NCBI RefSeq assembly: GCF_020075545.1 | Contig: NZ_JAIQZK010000007.1 | Coordinates: forward strand, 62,001 to 126,000 | Source: Nocardioides sp. TRM66260-LWL | GTDB taxonomy: Bacteria; Actinomycetota; Actinomycetes; Propionibacteriales; Nocardioidaceae | Length of the DNA stretch: 64,000 bases | Reading direction: 5' to 3' | Shown: in pieces, positions 53,883 to 61,117 of the stretch | Numbering within the stretch: the stretch's first letter is position 1 | How the letters are laid out: each line of letters starts with the position of its first letter | The notes under the pieces: model-generated | What the model was told of the DNA's origin: nothing | Seen by the model: only the letters and a program-made list of their open reading frames with translations | Database searches by the model: none | Made by a program: the position numbers and the translations under genes

Positions 53883-55826
53883 TCAGGGCGCCGCGTCGGG
53901 CGCGACCGCCCGCGGGCACTCCGAGCCGCGCGGGAAGCGGTACGGCGCGCCGAGGCGGTACTGCCCGGCGGCCGGCGCGTCGACGATGACCCAGTTGTCG
54001 CGCACCCCGCCGTCGGCGCCCGGGGCGGCGCGCGCCTCCTCGACGTCGGTCAGGCACGCCTGGGAGAGCATCGGGCCGATCGCCGGCGGCGTGACGGCGA
54101 CGCCGCCCGCGCGGGGCTTCGGACCGGGCAGCGGGTCGCCCGCGGAGTCGACGAGGCTCAGCCACGGCGAGGCCGGGATGCGCACGATGATGCGCGCCGC
54201 GCGGGGCGTGGTGAGCACCAGGCCGCCGGCGTCGAAGGAGACCACGCGGGCCGGCGCGGAGACCAGCGGCGTGGGGTCGGAGACCTCGTAGAGCTGCCAG
54301 TCGGCGTCCGACCAGACCTGGGTGAGGAACGGCAGTCCGCGGCGGATCAGCCGCGCCTCCTCGACCGCCGCCGGGTCGGGGTCGCCCGTGCTGAGCACCA
54401 CGAACCGCACCGCCCAGCGGTGCAGCCACTCGCGGTACGCGGCGCCCGTGAGCGGCGCGTCGGCGTAGAAGAGGGCGTTGCGCTCGGCGTCGGCCTGGCG
54501 GTTCCAGCCGCGCGCGAGCGGGAGGTACGGCGCGATCGCGGAGGCCTCGCGGTGGCTGCGGGTCGGCACGACCTCGACCCGGCCCTGGTCGGCGCCGCGG
54601 CTGCGCAGCTGCGCGAGCAGCGGGTCGAGGTCGGTGGTGAAGGCCTCCGGCGCGCGGGTCGTCACCGCGTCGCGAGCGGCGGTGGCGACCTGCCAGGAGG
54701 CGGAGGTGAGCAGCGCGATGACCACGCCGACGACCGCCAGACGACGCCCGACGCGGCGCGCGAGCCACGACGTCGAGGCGCCGGCGTCGCAGGCGGCCGC
54801 GAGCAGCACGGCGCCGCCGAAGATGAGGCCCAGGCGGCTGATGTTGGTGCCGATCGGCGACGGCACGAGCCAGGCCAGCAGGACGAAGAGCACGTAGAGC
54901 GCCCCGCCCGCCCGCAGCAGGCGCCACGAGCGCGGCACGAGCAGCACCACGCACAGCCCCGCGATGACCGGCAGGACGGCGGAGTTCCACGCCATGGGCT
55001 GCCGGCCGGAGAAGGGGAACAGCACCGAGGAGCCGGCGACCACGAGCACCGGCGGCACGCCCAGGGCGTAGGACGCCGCCGGGCGGCGCGCCACCCACAG
55101 CGTCGCGGCCACGAGCCCGAGGAACAGGCCCGCGACGGGACTCGCGGCGGTGGCCAGCGCGGCGCTGACGGCCGCGAGCAGGCCGCGACGACGCCGCGCG
55201 GCGCGCGTGGGCGTCGAGGCGGGCGTCGGCCAGGCGAAGACGACGCACAGCGCGGCGAGGGCGAACATGGTGCCGAGGACGAAGGTGACGCGTCCCGACA
55301 CCGAGTTGCCGAACAGCGCCACGACCAGGCCCAGCACGGGCCACCACCGCTGGCGTCCGGTGGGCAGCCGGCTCGCGACGAGCCAGGCGAAGAGCGCGCC
55401 GGCGCCGGTCGCGGCCAGGATCATCGTCGAGCGCACGCCGAGCAGCGCCATCAGGTAGGGCGAGAGCACGCTGTACGAGACCGGGTGCATGCCGCCGTAC
55501 CAGGCGAGGTTGTAGGCCGAGCCGGGGTGCGAGCGGGCGAACTCCGCCCAGGCGTCCTGGGCGGCGATGTCGCCGCCGGAGTCGGCCAGCAGCCACCACC
55601 AGACGAGCTGGAGGCCGAGGGAGAGCACGACCGCGGCGAGCACCAGCCGGCCGGCGTCGGCCGGGCCGTCCACGAGGCGGCGCACCAGGGGACGGGGAAC
55701 CCGCTCGCCGGCGCGCGGACGCGCGGGGGCGCCGTGCGGGTCGACGACGTGGGCAGCGCGGGGCGAGGGGGAGGGTCGGGGCGCCGGGGAGGGCGCGGTG
55801 TCGCGCGGCCCGACGTCGAGGCTCAC
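53883..55826 (-). CDS. Large polytopic membrane protein, glycosyltransferase-like topology
   Basis: This 647-residue protein has a Pro/Arg-rich cytoplasmic N-terminus (about 60 residues), about 11-12 helices between residues 60 and 385, and a C-terminal extracytoplasmic domain of about 250 residues (RGWNRQADAERNALFYADAP, VWSDADWQLYEVSDPTPLVS). This layout resembles GT-C or EPS/mannan-type membrane enzymes, but no catalytic motif is certain. The segments HPVSYSVLSPYLMALLG and GMHP may be substrate-side. The start is GTG 55826. The function is unassigned. Confidence 0.75.
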   Translation of the reverse strand: MSLDVGPRDTAPSPAPRPSPSPRAAHVVDPHGAPARPRAGERVPRPLVRRLVDGPADAGRLVLAAVVLSLGLQLVWWWLLADSGGDIAAQDAWAEFARSHPGSAYNLAWYGGMHPVSYSVLSPYLMALLGVRSTMILAATGAGALFAWLVASRLPTGRQRWWPVLGLVVALFGNSVSGRVTFVLGTMFALAALCVVFAWPTPASTPTRAARRRRGLLAAVSAALATAASPVAGLFLGLVAATLWVARRPAASYALGVPPVLVVAGSSVLFPFSGRQPMAWNSAVLPVIAGLCVVLLVPRSWRLLRAGGALYVLFVLLAWLVPSPIGTNISRLGLIFGGAVLLAAACDAGASTSWLARRVGRRLAVVGVVIALLTSASWQVATAARDAVTTRAPEAFTTDLDPLLAQLRSRGADQGRVEVVPTRSHREASAIAPYLPLARGWNRQADAERNALFYADAPLTGAAYREWLHRWAVRFVVLSTGDPDPAAVEEARLIRRGLPFLTQVWSDADWQLYEVSDPTPLVSAPARVVSFDAGGLVLTTPRAARIIVRIPASPWLSLVDSAGDPLPGPKPRAGGVAVTPPAIGPMLSQACLTDVEEARAAPGADGGVRDNWVIVDAPAAGQYRLGAPYRFPRGSECPRAVAPDAAP

Positions 55827-55954
55827 CCGAACACGCGGCCGCGGTGCTGGGGGGCGCGCGGGGGGCGCGGTACCGGGGCCGTCACGGGCCAGAGGCTACC
55901 CGTTGGGGGCCGTTCCACGCCCGTTCACGGGCCGCACCCGCCGGCGTCGCGCGT

Positions 55955-55984
55955 CCATCGCCTGCCCATCGCCTGCCCATCGCC
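55955..55984. repeat. 11-bp direct repeats (CCATCGCCTGC, 2.7 copies)
   Basis: Units begin at 55955, 55966 and 55977, the last truncated. They lie 26-55 bp upstream of the -10 hexamer at 56010, over the -35 region of the next gene. The remainder of the 196-bp gap 55827-56022 shows nothing else recognisable. Confidence 0.55.
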
Positions 55985-56009
55985 GGGACGACGGCGAGGC
56001 AGCGGCCCC

Positions 56010-56015
56010 TACGCT
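56010..56015 (+). promoter_or_regulatory. Leaderless -10 hexamer TACGCT
   Basis: TACGCT-CGGCGCC-GTG places transcription start at the GTG at 56023. Confidence 0.55.
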
Positions 56016-56022
56016 CGGCGCC

Positions 56023-56463
56023 GTGACGCTCCCGACGACGCCGGACGCCGAGGCCCTCCTGCTCGCGGCCTGCGCGCTGCACGCCGGCTTCCAGTCCGTC
56101 GTGACCGTGCTGGTCTACCCGGCCCTGGCCGAGGTGCCCACGGCCGGGTGGCGCACCGCCCACGACCGCCACTCGCGGCGGATCACGCCGATCGTCGGCG
56201 CGGTCTACGCCGCCGTCCTGGCCGCCTGCGGGCTGGCGCTCGCGCGGACGGATCCCGACGCGGGCCTCGTGCTCGCCCTCGGCGGCACCGGTCTGGCGCT
56301 GGCGACGACCGCATTGGCCGCGGCACCGCTGCACGGCCGGCTGGGGGCGCTGGCCGATCCCGCCGAGCGCGGCCCTCTGGTGGCCCGGCTCCTGGTCGTC
56401 GATCGCGTGCGCTGGGCCGGCACCCTGATCGCGCTGGCGGGCGCCCTGCTCGTACTGGCCTGA
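56023..56463 (+). CDS. Four-helix small membrane protein (DUF1772-like)
   Basis: This 146-residue protein has helices around LLLAACALHAGFQSVVTVLVYPAL, ITPIVGAVYAAVLAACGLAL, LVLALGGTGLALATTALAAAP and WAGTLIALAGALLVL. Conserved-looking polar motifs are VYPALAEVP, WRTAHDRHSRRI and VVDRVRWAGT. The pattern resembles DUF1772-type membrane proteins; the function is unknown. The start is a leaderless GTG at 56023. Confidence 0.75.
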   Translation: MTLPTTPDAEALLLAACALHAGFQSVVTVLVYPALAEVPTAGWRTAHDRHSRRITPIVGAVYAAVLAACGLALARTDPDAGLVLALGGTGLALATTALAAAPLHGRLGALADPAERGPLVARLLVVDRVRWAGTLIALAGALLVLA

Positions 56464-56557
56464 GCCGCGGTCGCCCCCTCCCCCGGAGGAGCCGGGAACA
56501 ACCCCTGCGGCGGCACCGTTGCGTCCGTCGCCCGCCGCCGGCACTCGAGGAGGAACC

Positions 56558-56839
56558 ATGAAGGCCATCTGGCACGGCACCGTGATCGCCGAGAGCGACG
56601 ACACCGTCGTCGTCGAGGGCAACCACTACTTCCCGCGGGCGGCGGTGGCCGACGAGTTCGTCAAGCCGTCCGAGCGCACCTCGGTCTGCCCGTGGAAGGG
56701 CACCGCGTCGTACTACGACGTCGAGGTCGACGGCGTGCGCAACGTCGACGCCGCCTGGTACTACCCCGACCCGAAGCCCGCGGCCAGCGAGATCGCCGGT
56801 CGCGTGGCGTTCTGGAAGGGCGTCGAGGTCACGGCCTGA
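56558..56839 (+). CDS. DUF427 domain protein
   Basis: This 93-residue protein is a single DUF427 domain: MKAIWHGTVIAESDDTVVVE, NHYFPRAAV, TSVCPWKGTASYYDVEVDG, AAWYYPDPKPAASEIAGRVA. The CPWKG.A.YY core is characteristic. The family is a small beta-barrel of unknown role. The start ATG 56558 has AGGAGGA five nt upstream. Its 3' end overlaps egtD by 11 bp on the opposite strand. Confidence 0.93.
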   Translation: MKAIWHGTVIAESDDTVVVEGNHYFPRAAVADEFVKPSERTSVCPWKGTASYYDVEVDGVRNVDAAWYYPDPKPAASEIAGRVAFWKGVEVTA

Positions 56840-57821
56840 GGGCCAGCACGAGTGCGAAGTCGCCGTCGGTCCACCAGCCCGCGGGCTCGAGACCGGCGGC
56901 GACGAGCTCGGCGCAGATGCCCTCGCGGCGGAACTTCGCCGAGATCTCGGTGCGCATCTCCTCGCCCTCGGCGAAGGCGAGGTCCAGGTCGAGGTCGGGC
57001 ACCCGCACCCGCAGGTCGCGGCGGGCGCGCAGGCGCATCTCGATCCACTCCGCCTCGGCGTCCCACACGGCCACGTGGTCGAAGTCGTCGGGGTCGAAGT
57101 CGGCGCCGAGCTGGCGGTCGAGCACCCGCAGGACGTTGCGGTTGAACGCGGCGGTGACGCCCGCGGCGTCGTCGTAGGCCGCCACGAGCCGGGCCGGGTC
57201 CTTGACCAGGTCGACGCCGAGGAGCACCGACTCCCCCGACGTCAGCCCGCCGGCGAGGTCGGTCAGGAACCGGGCGCGCTGCGCGGGGTCGAGGTTGCCG
57301 AGGGTGCCGCCCAGGAACGCGACCAGGCGACGGCCCGGCGCCGGCAGCTGCCGCAGGTGGCGCTCGAAGTCGGCGACGACGCCGGTGACCCGCACCGCGG
57401 GGCGCTCGCGCGCCAGCAGCTCCAACGCCCCGTGCAGGGCGCCGGGGCTGACGTCGACGGCCACGTAGTCGGCCAGGGTGCCGGCGGCGGCGAGGGCGCC
57501 GAGGAGCAGTCCGGTCTTCTCCGACGACCCCGACCCGAGCTCGACGAGCGCCTCCGCGCCGCTGGCGGCCGCGATGTCGTCGGCATGCGCCGCGAGCAGG
57601 GCCCGCTCGGCGCGGGTCTGGTAGTACTCCGGCAGTCGCGTGATGTCCTCGAAGAGCTCGCTGCCGGCGTCGTCGTAGAAGTACTTCGGCGGCAGCGTGC
57701 GGGACGCGGCGGTGAGCCCCACCCGCGCGTCGTGCAGGAGGCCCTCGCGCAGGGCGTCGGGCTCGAGCAGGACGAGCAGCTCGGGCAGCTCGCGGGTGGG
57801 CGCGGACGGGGTGGCGGGCAT
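56829..57821 (-). CDS. egtD: L-histidine N(alpha)-methyltransferase EgtD
   Basis: This 330-residue SAM enzyme trimethylates histidine to hercynine, the first step of ergothioneine synthesis. Family features are LPPKYFYDDAGSELFEDITR, LPEYYQTRAERALL, LVELGSGSSEKTGLLLGAL, FLGGTLGNLDPAQRARFL, LLGVDLVKDPARLVAAYDD and FNRNVLRVLDRQLGADFDPD. The start ATG 57821 has GGAAGG eight nt upstream. It follows egtB by 35 nt. Confidence 0.95.
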   Translation of the reverse strand: MPATPSAPTRELPELLVLLEPDALREGLLHDARVGLTAASRTLPPKYFYDDAGSELFEDITRLPEYYQTRAERALLAAHADDIAAASGAEALVELGSGSSEKTGLLLGALAAAGTLADYVAVDVSPGALHGALELLARERPAVRVTGVVADFERHLRQLPAPGRRLVAFLGGTLGNLDPAQRARFLTDLAGGLTSGESVLLGVDLVKDPARLVAAYDDAAGVTAAFNRNVLRVLDRQLGADFDPDDFDHVAVWDAEAEWIEMRLRARRDLRVRVPDLDLDLAFAEGEEMRTEISAKFRREGICAELVAAGLEPAGWWTDGDFALVLALRP

Positions 57822-57856
57822 GGCGGGCCTTCCGAGAGGGGGAGGAGGCGCGGCGC

Positions 57857-59191
57857 TCAGGACGAGCGCCGCGCGGGGGTGCCGCCGTCGGCGAGGCGCA
57901 GCCCGGTGAGGGGCCAGCGGGCGCCGGCGGGGAAGAAGTTGCGGTAGGTGGTGCGGGCGTGGCCGGGCGGCGTCAGCGCGCAGCCGCCGCGCAGCACCAT
58001 CTGGCCGGACATGAACTTGCCGTTGTACTCGCCGATCGCGCCCTCGGCGGCCTCGAAGCCCGGGTAGGGGAGGTAGGCCGAGGAGGTCCACTCCCAGCAG
58101 TCGCCGAGCACCTGGCGCAGGCGTCCGGTGGCGGGGCCCGCGGGCCGGGCGTGGAAGGTCTCGCCGTCGGCGAGGTTGGCGCCGGGCTCGACGAGGTCGG
58201 GCTGCGAGGCGGCGTGCTCCCACTCGCCCTCGGTGGGCAGGCGCTTGCCGGCCCAGGTGGCGTAGGCGTCGGCCTCGTAGTGGCTCAGGTGCGTGACGGG
58301 CAGCCCGGGGTTGATCGGCCACGTGCCGTGCAGGGTGTGCTCGAGCCACACGCCGTCGTGCTGCGTCCAGTAGAACGGCGCCTCCCAGCCCTCGGTGCGG
58401 ACCCGCCCCCAGCCGTCGGAGAGCCAGAGGTCGGAGCGGCGGTAGCCGCCGTCGGCCATGAACTCCAGCCACTCGCCGTTGGTGACCAGCCGGTCGGCCA
58501 GCCGGTACGGCTCGAGCCACTGGCGGTGCCGCGGCAGCTCGTTGTCGAAGCAGAAGCCGGAGCCCTCGTGGCCGAGCTCGACGAGCCCGCCCTCGACGTC
58601 GACCCAGCCCAGCGCGTCCGGCTCGACGCGCGGCGTCGGACGTCCGGCGTAGACGGGCTGCAGCGGGTTGAGGCTGAGCACGTGCTTGATGTCCATGAGC
58701 AGCAGCTCCTGGTGCTGCTGCTCGTGGTGGAAGCCGAGCTCGATCGTGTCGAGCACCGAGCGCAGGGCGCCGCCGTCGAGACCGGAGACGAGGTCGCGGA
58801 CGCGGTCGTCGACCTGGCTGCGGTAGCGGCCGACGTCGTGCGCGCCGGGCCGCGAGATCGCACCGCGCTGGTGGCGGGCATACCGCGGGCCGACGGCCTC
58901 GTAGTAGGAGTTGAAGAGGAACCAGTACTGGTCCTGGAACGGCGCGAACCGGGGCTCGTGCTCGGCCAGCAGGAAGGTCTCGAAGAACCAGGTGACGTGC
59001 GCCCGGTGCCACTTGGTCGGCGACACGTCGGGCATCGACTGCACGGTCTGGTCCTCGGGCGAGAGCGGCGCGGCCAGGCGCTCGGTGTGCGCGCGGACGG
59101 CGTCGTAGCGGGCGAGCAGCGCCGAGGCGTCGGGCTCCGTCGAGGCGTCGGCGGCCGGGACGGTGCCGACGGGGAGGGTTGCGGCGTCCAT
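57857..59191 (-). CDS. egtB: Ergothioneine sulfoxide synthase EgtB
   Basis: This 444-residue iron enzyme joins hercynine to a thiol donor and oxygen. The DinB-like N-domain holds two of the three Fe-binding positions, WHRAHVTWFFETFLL and GFHHEQQHQELLLMDIKHVL (HxxxH). The FGE-sulfatase C-domain carries LPRHRQWLEPYRLADRLVTN, KRLPTEGEWEHAA, WEWTSSAYLPYPGF and MVLRGGCALTP. Donor choice (gamma-glutamylcysteine or cysteine) cannot be read with certainty. The start ATG 59191 follows CAGAGT by six nt. Confidence 0.94.
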   Translation of the reverse strand: MDAATLPVGTVPAADASTEPDASALLARYDAVRAHTERLAAPLSPEDQTVQSMPDVSPTKWHRAHVTWFFETFLLAEHEPRFAPFQDQYWFLFNSYYEAVGPRYARHQRGAISRPGAHDVGRYRSQVDDRVRDLVSGLDGGALRSVLDTIELGFHHEQQHQELLLMDIKHVLSLNPLQPVYAGRPTPRVEPDALGWVDVEGGLVELGHEGSGFCFDNELPRHRQWLEPYRLADRLVTNGEWLEFMADGGYRRSDLWLSDGWGRVRTEGWEAPFYWTQHDGVWLEHTLHGTWPINPGLPVTHLSHYEADAYATWAGKRLPTEGEWEHAASQPDLVEPGANLADGETFHARPAGPATGRLRQVLGDCWEWTSSAYLPYPGFEAAEGAIGEYNGKFMSGQMVLRGGCALTPPGHARTTYRNFFPAGARWPLTGLRLADGGTPARRSS

Positions 59192-59344
59192 GCGTCGACT
59201 CTGTCAGGTTCCCGGTCGGGGGCGGTCAGCGAGTCCTTACCGTTCGATGACCGACCCCCAACCAGGCCCGCTCCGGGGACCGCCCACCCCTGCGGACGAC
59301 CGGCTCCCGGCCGCGATTGTCGACCGCGGACCGGCGCCTCGGCC

Positions 59345-59350
59345 TAGCGT
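59345..59350 (+). promoter_or_regulatory. -10 hexamer TAGCGT before the ADC-like gene
   Basis: TAGCGT lies 32 nt before the GTG at 59383; the leader contains AAGGAG. The rest of the egtB-divergent gap 59192-59382 shows no other clear element. Confidence 0.4.
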
Positions 59351-59382
59351 CGGCCGCCCGCGCCCACGACGAAGGAGCCCCC

Positions 59383-60099
59383 GTGTCCCCTGCACCCCTC
59401 GCCCGTCCCGAGCTCACCGGCGTGCACGGCGTCCCGGAGAACGCGCTGAGCGAGGCCCTGCTCGCGGCACTGCCGCGGGACGTGGCGGGCGCGCCGTGGG
59501 ACTGCCGGTGCTCGGCCGTCGTCTGGCTGGAGCGGGGCGGGGCCCGGGCCGCGCGCACCCTGGCGCCTGCCCTGCGCGCGGGCGCCGGCCTGGGCGTCGT
59601 CGGCGGGCTCGTCCGCTACGAGTCGACGCCCGTCGGCGCGTACGACGAGGCGCTGGCGCTCGTCGGCGGGCGCACCGGCCTGACGCCGTGGGTGTCGGTG
59701 CCGTTCATGGCCGTCGACTCCCCCGCGAGCCTGGTCGGCGGACGCACCAACTGGGCGCTGCCGAAGTCGCTGCTCGAGGTCGACGGCGTGCCGGGGAGCG
59801 CGGGCCGGGTGTCCGCCCGCGGCGTCGACGACGTGCCGCACGGCGACTGGGAGCTCGCGGCCACGGCCCGTCCGATCGGGCCGTCGGTGCCCGTGCGCAC
59901 GCGCGCGGAGATGCGCCAGGTCTTCCCCGATGGCACCGTGCGCTCGTGCGCGCTGCAGGCGCAGGGCCGCGTGCGGCCCGCCCTGGTGACCGTGGAGGTG
60001 CGGGCCACCGGACGGCTGGGCGAGGTGCTGCGCAGCGGCCGTCGGCTCGGCGCGCTGGTGGAGTCGGCCGCCTTCACCCTCGGCACGCCGTCCGCCTGA
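59383..60099 (+). CDS. Acetoacetate decarboxylase-like protein
   Basis: This 238-residue protein has the acetoacetate-decarboxylase fold: RYESTPVGAYDEALAL, WVSVPFMAVDSPASLVGGRT and NWALPKSLLEV, where the Lys aligns with the Schiff-base lysine of true decarboxylases. Related actinobacterial proteins are poorly characterised and often act on other substrates. The start is GTG 59383 with AAGGAG seven nt upstream. Confidence 0.8.
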   Translation: MSPAPLARPELTGVHGVPENALSEALLAALPRDVAGAPWDCRCSAVVWLERGGARAARTLAPALRAGAGLGVVGGLVRYESTPVGAYDEALALVGGRTGLTPWVSVPFMAVDSPASLVGGRTNWALPKSLLEVDGVPGSAGRVSARGVDDVPHGDWELAATARPIGPSVPVRTRAEMRQVFPDGTVRSCALQAQGRVRPALVTVEVRATGRLGEVLRSGRRLGALVESAAFTLGTPSA

Positions 60100-60139
60100 G
60101 CCCGCCCTTCGGGGGCTGGGGCCGTGACGACGGCCGACC

Positions 60140-60145
60140 TAGGCT
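60140..60145 (+). promoter_or_regulatory. -10 hexamer TAGGCT of the ABM-PPOX operon
   Basis: TAGGCT stands 45 nt before the TTG at 60190. The leader carries GAGGAGAG just before the start. Confidence 0.45.
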
Positions 60146-60189
60146 CGCCGACGTCCGCGACGTCGCTGGCCCCGAACGAGGAGAGCCCC

Positions 60190-60513
60190 TTGATCTTCAT
60201 CACCGCCGTCTTCCCCGTGAAGCCCGAGCACGCCGACGACTGGCCGCAGATCAGCCGCGCCTTCACCGAGGCGTGCAACGCCGAGGACGGCTGCCTGTGG
60301 TTCTTCTGGTCGCGCTCGGTGGAGACCCCGACCGACTACGTCCTGGTCGAGGCCTTCCGCGACCAGGACGCCGCGGTCGCGCACGTGCAGTCGGAGCACT
60401 TCCGCACGGCCACGTCCGAGCTGCCCGCCTACCTCACCGCCACGCCGCGGATCGTCAACACCACCCTCGAGCAGGACGACTGGTCCGAGCTCGGCGAGAT
60501 GGCGGTGCGCTGA
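60190..60513 (+). CDS. ABM-domain (antibiotic biosynthesis monooxygenase/YgiN-like) protein
   Basis: This 107-residue dimeric alpha/beta-barrel protein has FITAVFPVKPEHADDWPQIS, GCLWFFWSRSVETPTDYVLV and FRDQDAAVAHVQSEHFRTAT, typical of cofactor-free quinol monooxygenase-like proteins. The start is TTG 60190 (MIFITAV) with GAGGAGAG five nt upstream. An upstream GTG would add 22 residues that span the promoter. The next gene starts two nt after its stop. Confidence 0.87.
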   Translation: MIFITAVFPVKPEHADDWPQISRAFTEACNAEDGCLWFFWSRSVETPTDYVLVEAFRDQDAAVAHVQSEHFRTATSELPAYLTATPRIVNTTLEQDDWSELGEMAVR

Positions 60514-60514
60514 G

Positions 60515-60976
60515 ATGGCCCGCTCGATCGCGACGAACGAGCAGGTCGGCCTGGAGGGGCTGCTGGAGTTCGTCCGGCCGCGCCACCACATGGTGCTCCT
60601 GACGCAGCGCTCCGACGGCTCCACCCAGGCCTCGCCGGTCAGCGGCGGCGTCGACGCCGAGGGCCGCATCGTCATCGCCACCTACCCCGAGCGCGCGAAG
60701 ACGCGCAACGTCCGCAAGCGGCCGCAGGCGAGCGTCGTGGTGCTCTCCGACGACTGGGACGGCGCCTGGGTGCAGGTCGACGGCGACGCCGAGGTGCTCG
60801 ACGTGCCCGAGGCGCTCGACGCGTTCGTCGACTACTTCCGCTCGATCTCCGGCGAGCACCCGGACTGGGACGAGTACCGCCAGGCGATGGTCGACCAGGG
60901 CAAGTCGCTCATCCGCCTCACGCCCCGCCGGTGGGGCCCGGTGGCGACCGGCGGCTTCCCCGCACGGCTGGCCTGA
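60515..60976 (+). CDS. PPOX-class F420/flavin-dependent oxidoreductase
   Basis: This 153-residue split beta-barrel protein has VRPRHHMVLLTQRSDGSTQA, SPVSGGVDAEGRIVIATYPE, RAKTRNVRKRPQASVVVLSD, GAWVQVDGDAEVLDVPEAL and a C-terminal LTPRRWGPVATGGFP. These are hallmarks of the actinobacterial PPOX/F420-binding group. It probably reduces small substrates with F420H2; flavin remains possible. Start ATG 60515. It forms an operon with the ABM gene. Confidence 0.87.
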   Translation: MARSIATNEQVGLEGLLEFVRPRHHMVLLTQRSDGSTQASPVSGGVDAEGRIVIATYPERAKTRNVRKRPQASVVVLSDDWDGAWVQVDGDAEVLDVPEALDAFVDYFRSISGEHPDWDEYRQAMVDQGKSLIRLTPRRWGPVATGGFPARLA

Positions 60977-61056
60977 GGCCCGGCCCGCGGCCCCGGCGGT
61001 CTGGACCACCGGGGCCGGCTTCGGCCGGAACCCGGGCACGGCCAAGCAGGGCTCCC

Positions 61057-61062
61057 TAGCCT
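61057..61062 (+). promoter_or_regulatory. -10 hexamer TAGCCT of the PT-repeat gene
   Basis: TAGCCT lies 55 nt before the GTG at 61118; AGGAG precedes the start codon. Confidence 0.4.
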
Positions 61063-61117
61063 CCGGTGCACAGGTGTCCGCTCACCGCGGACGCCGACGC
61101 CGACCCGCAGGAGCCCC

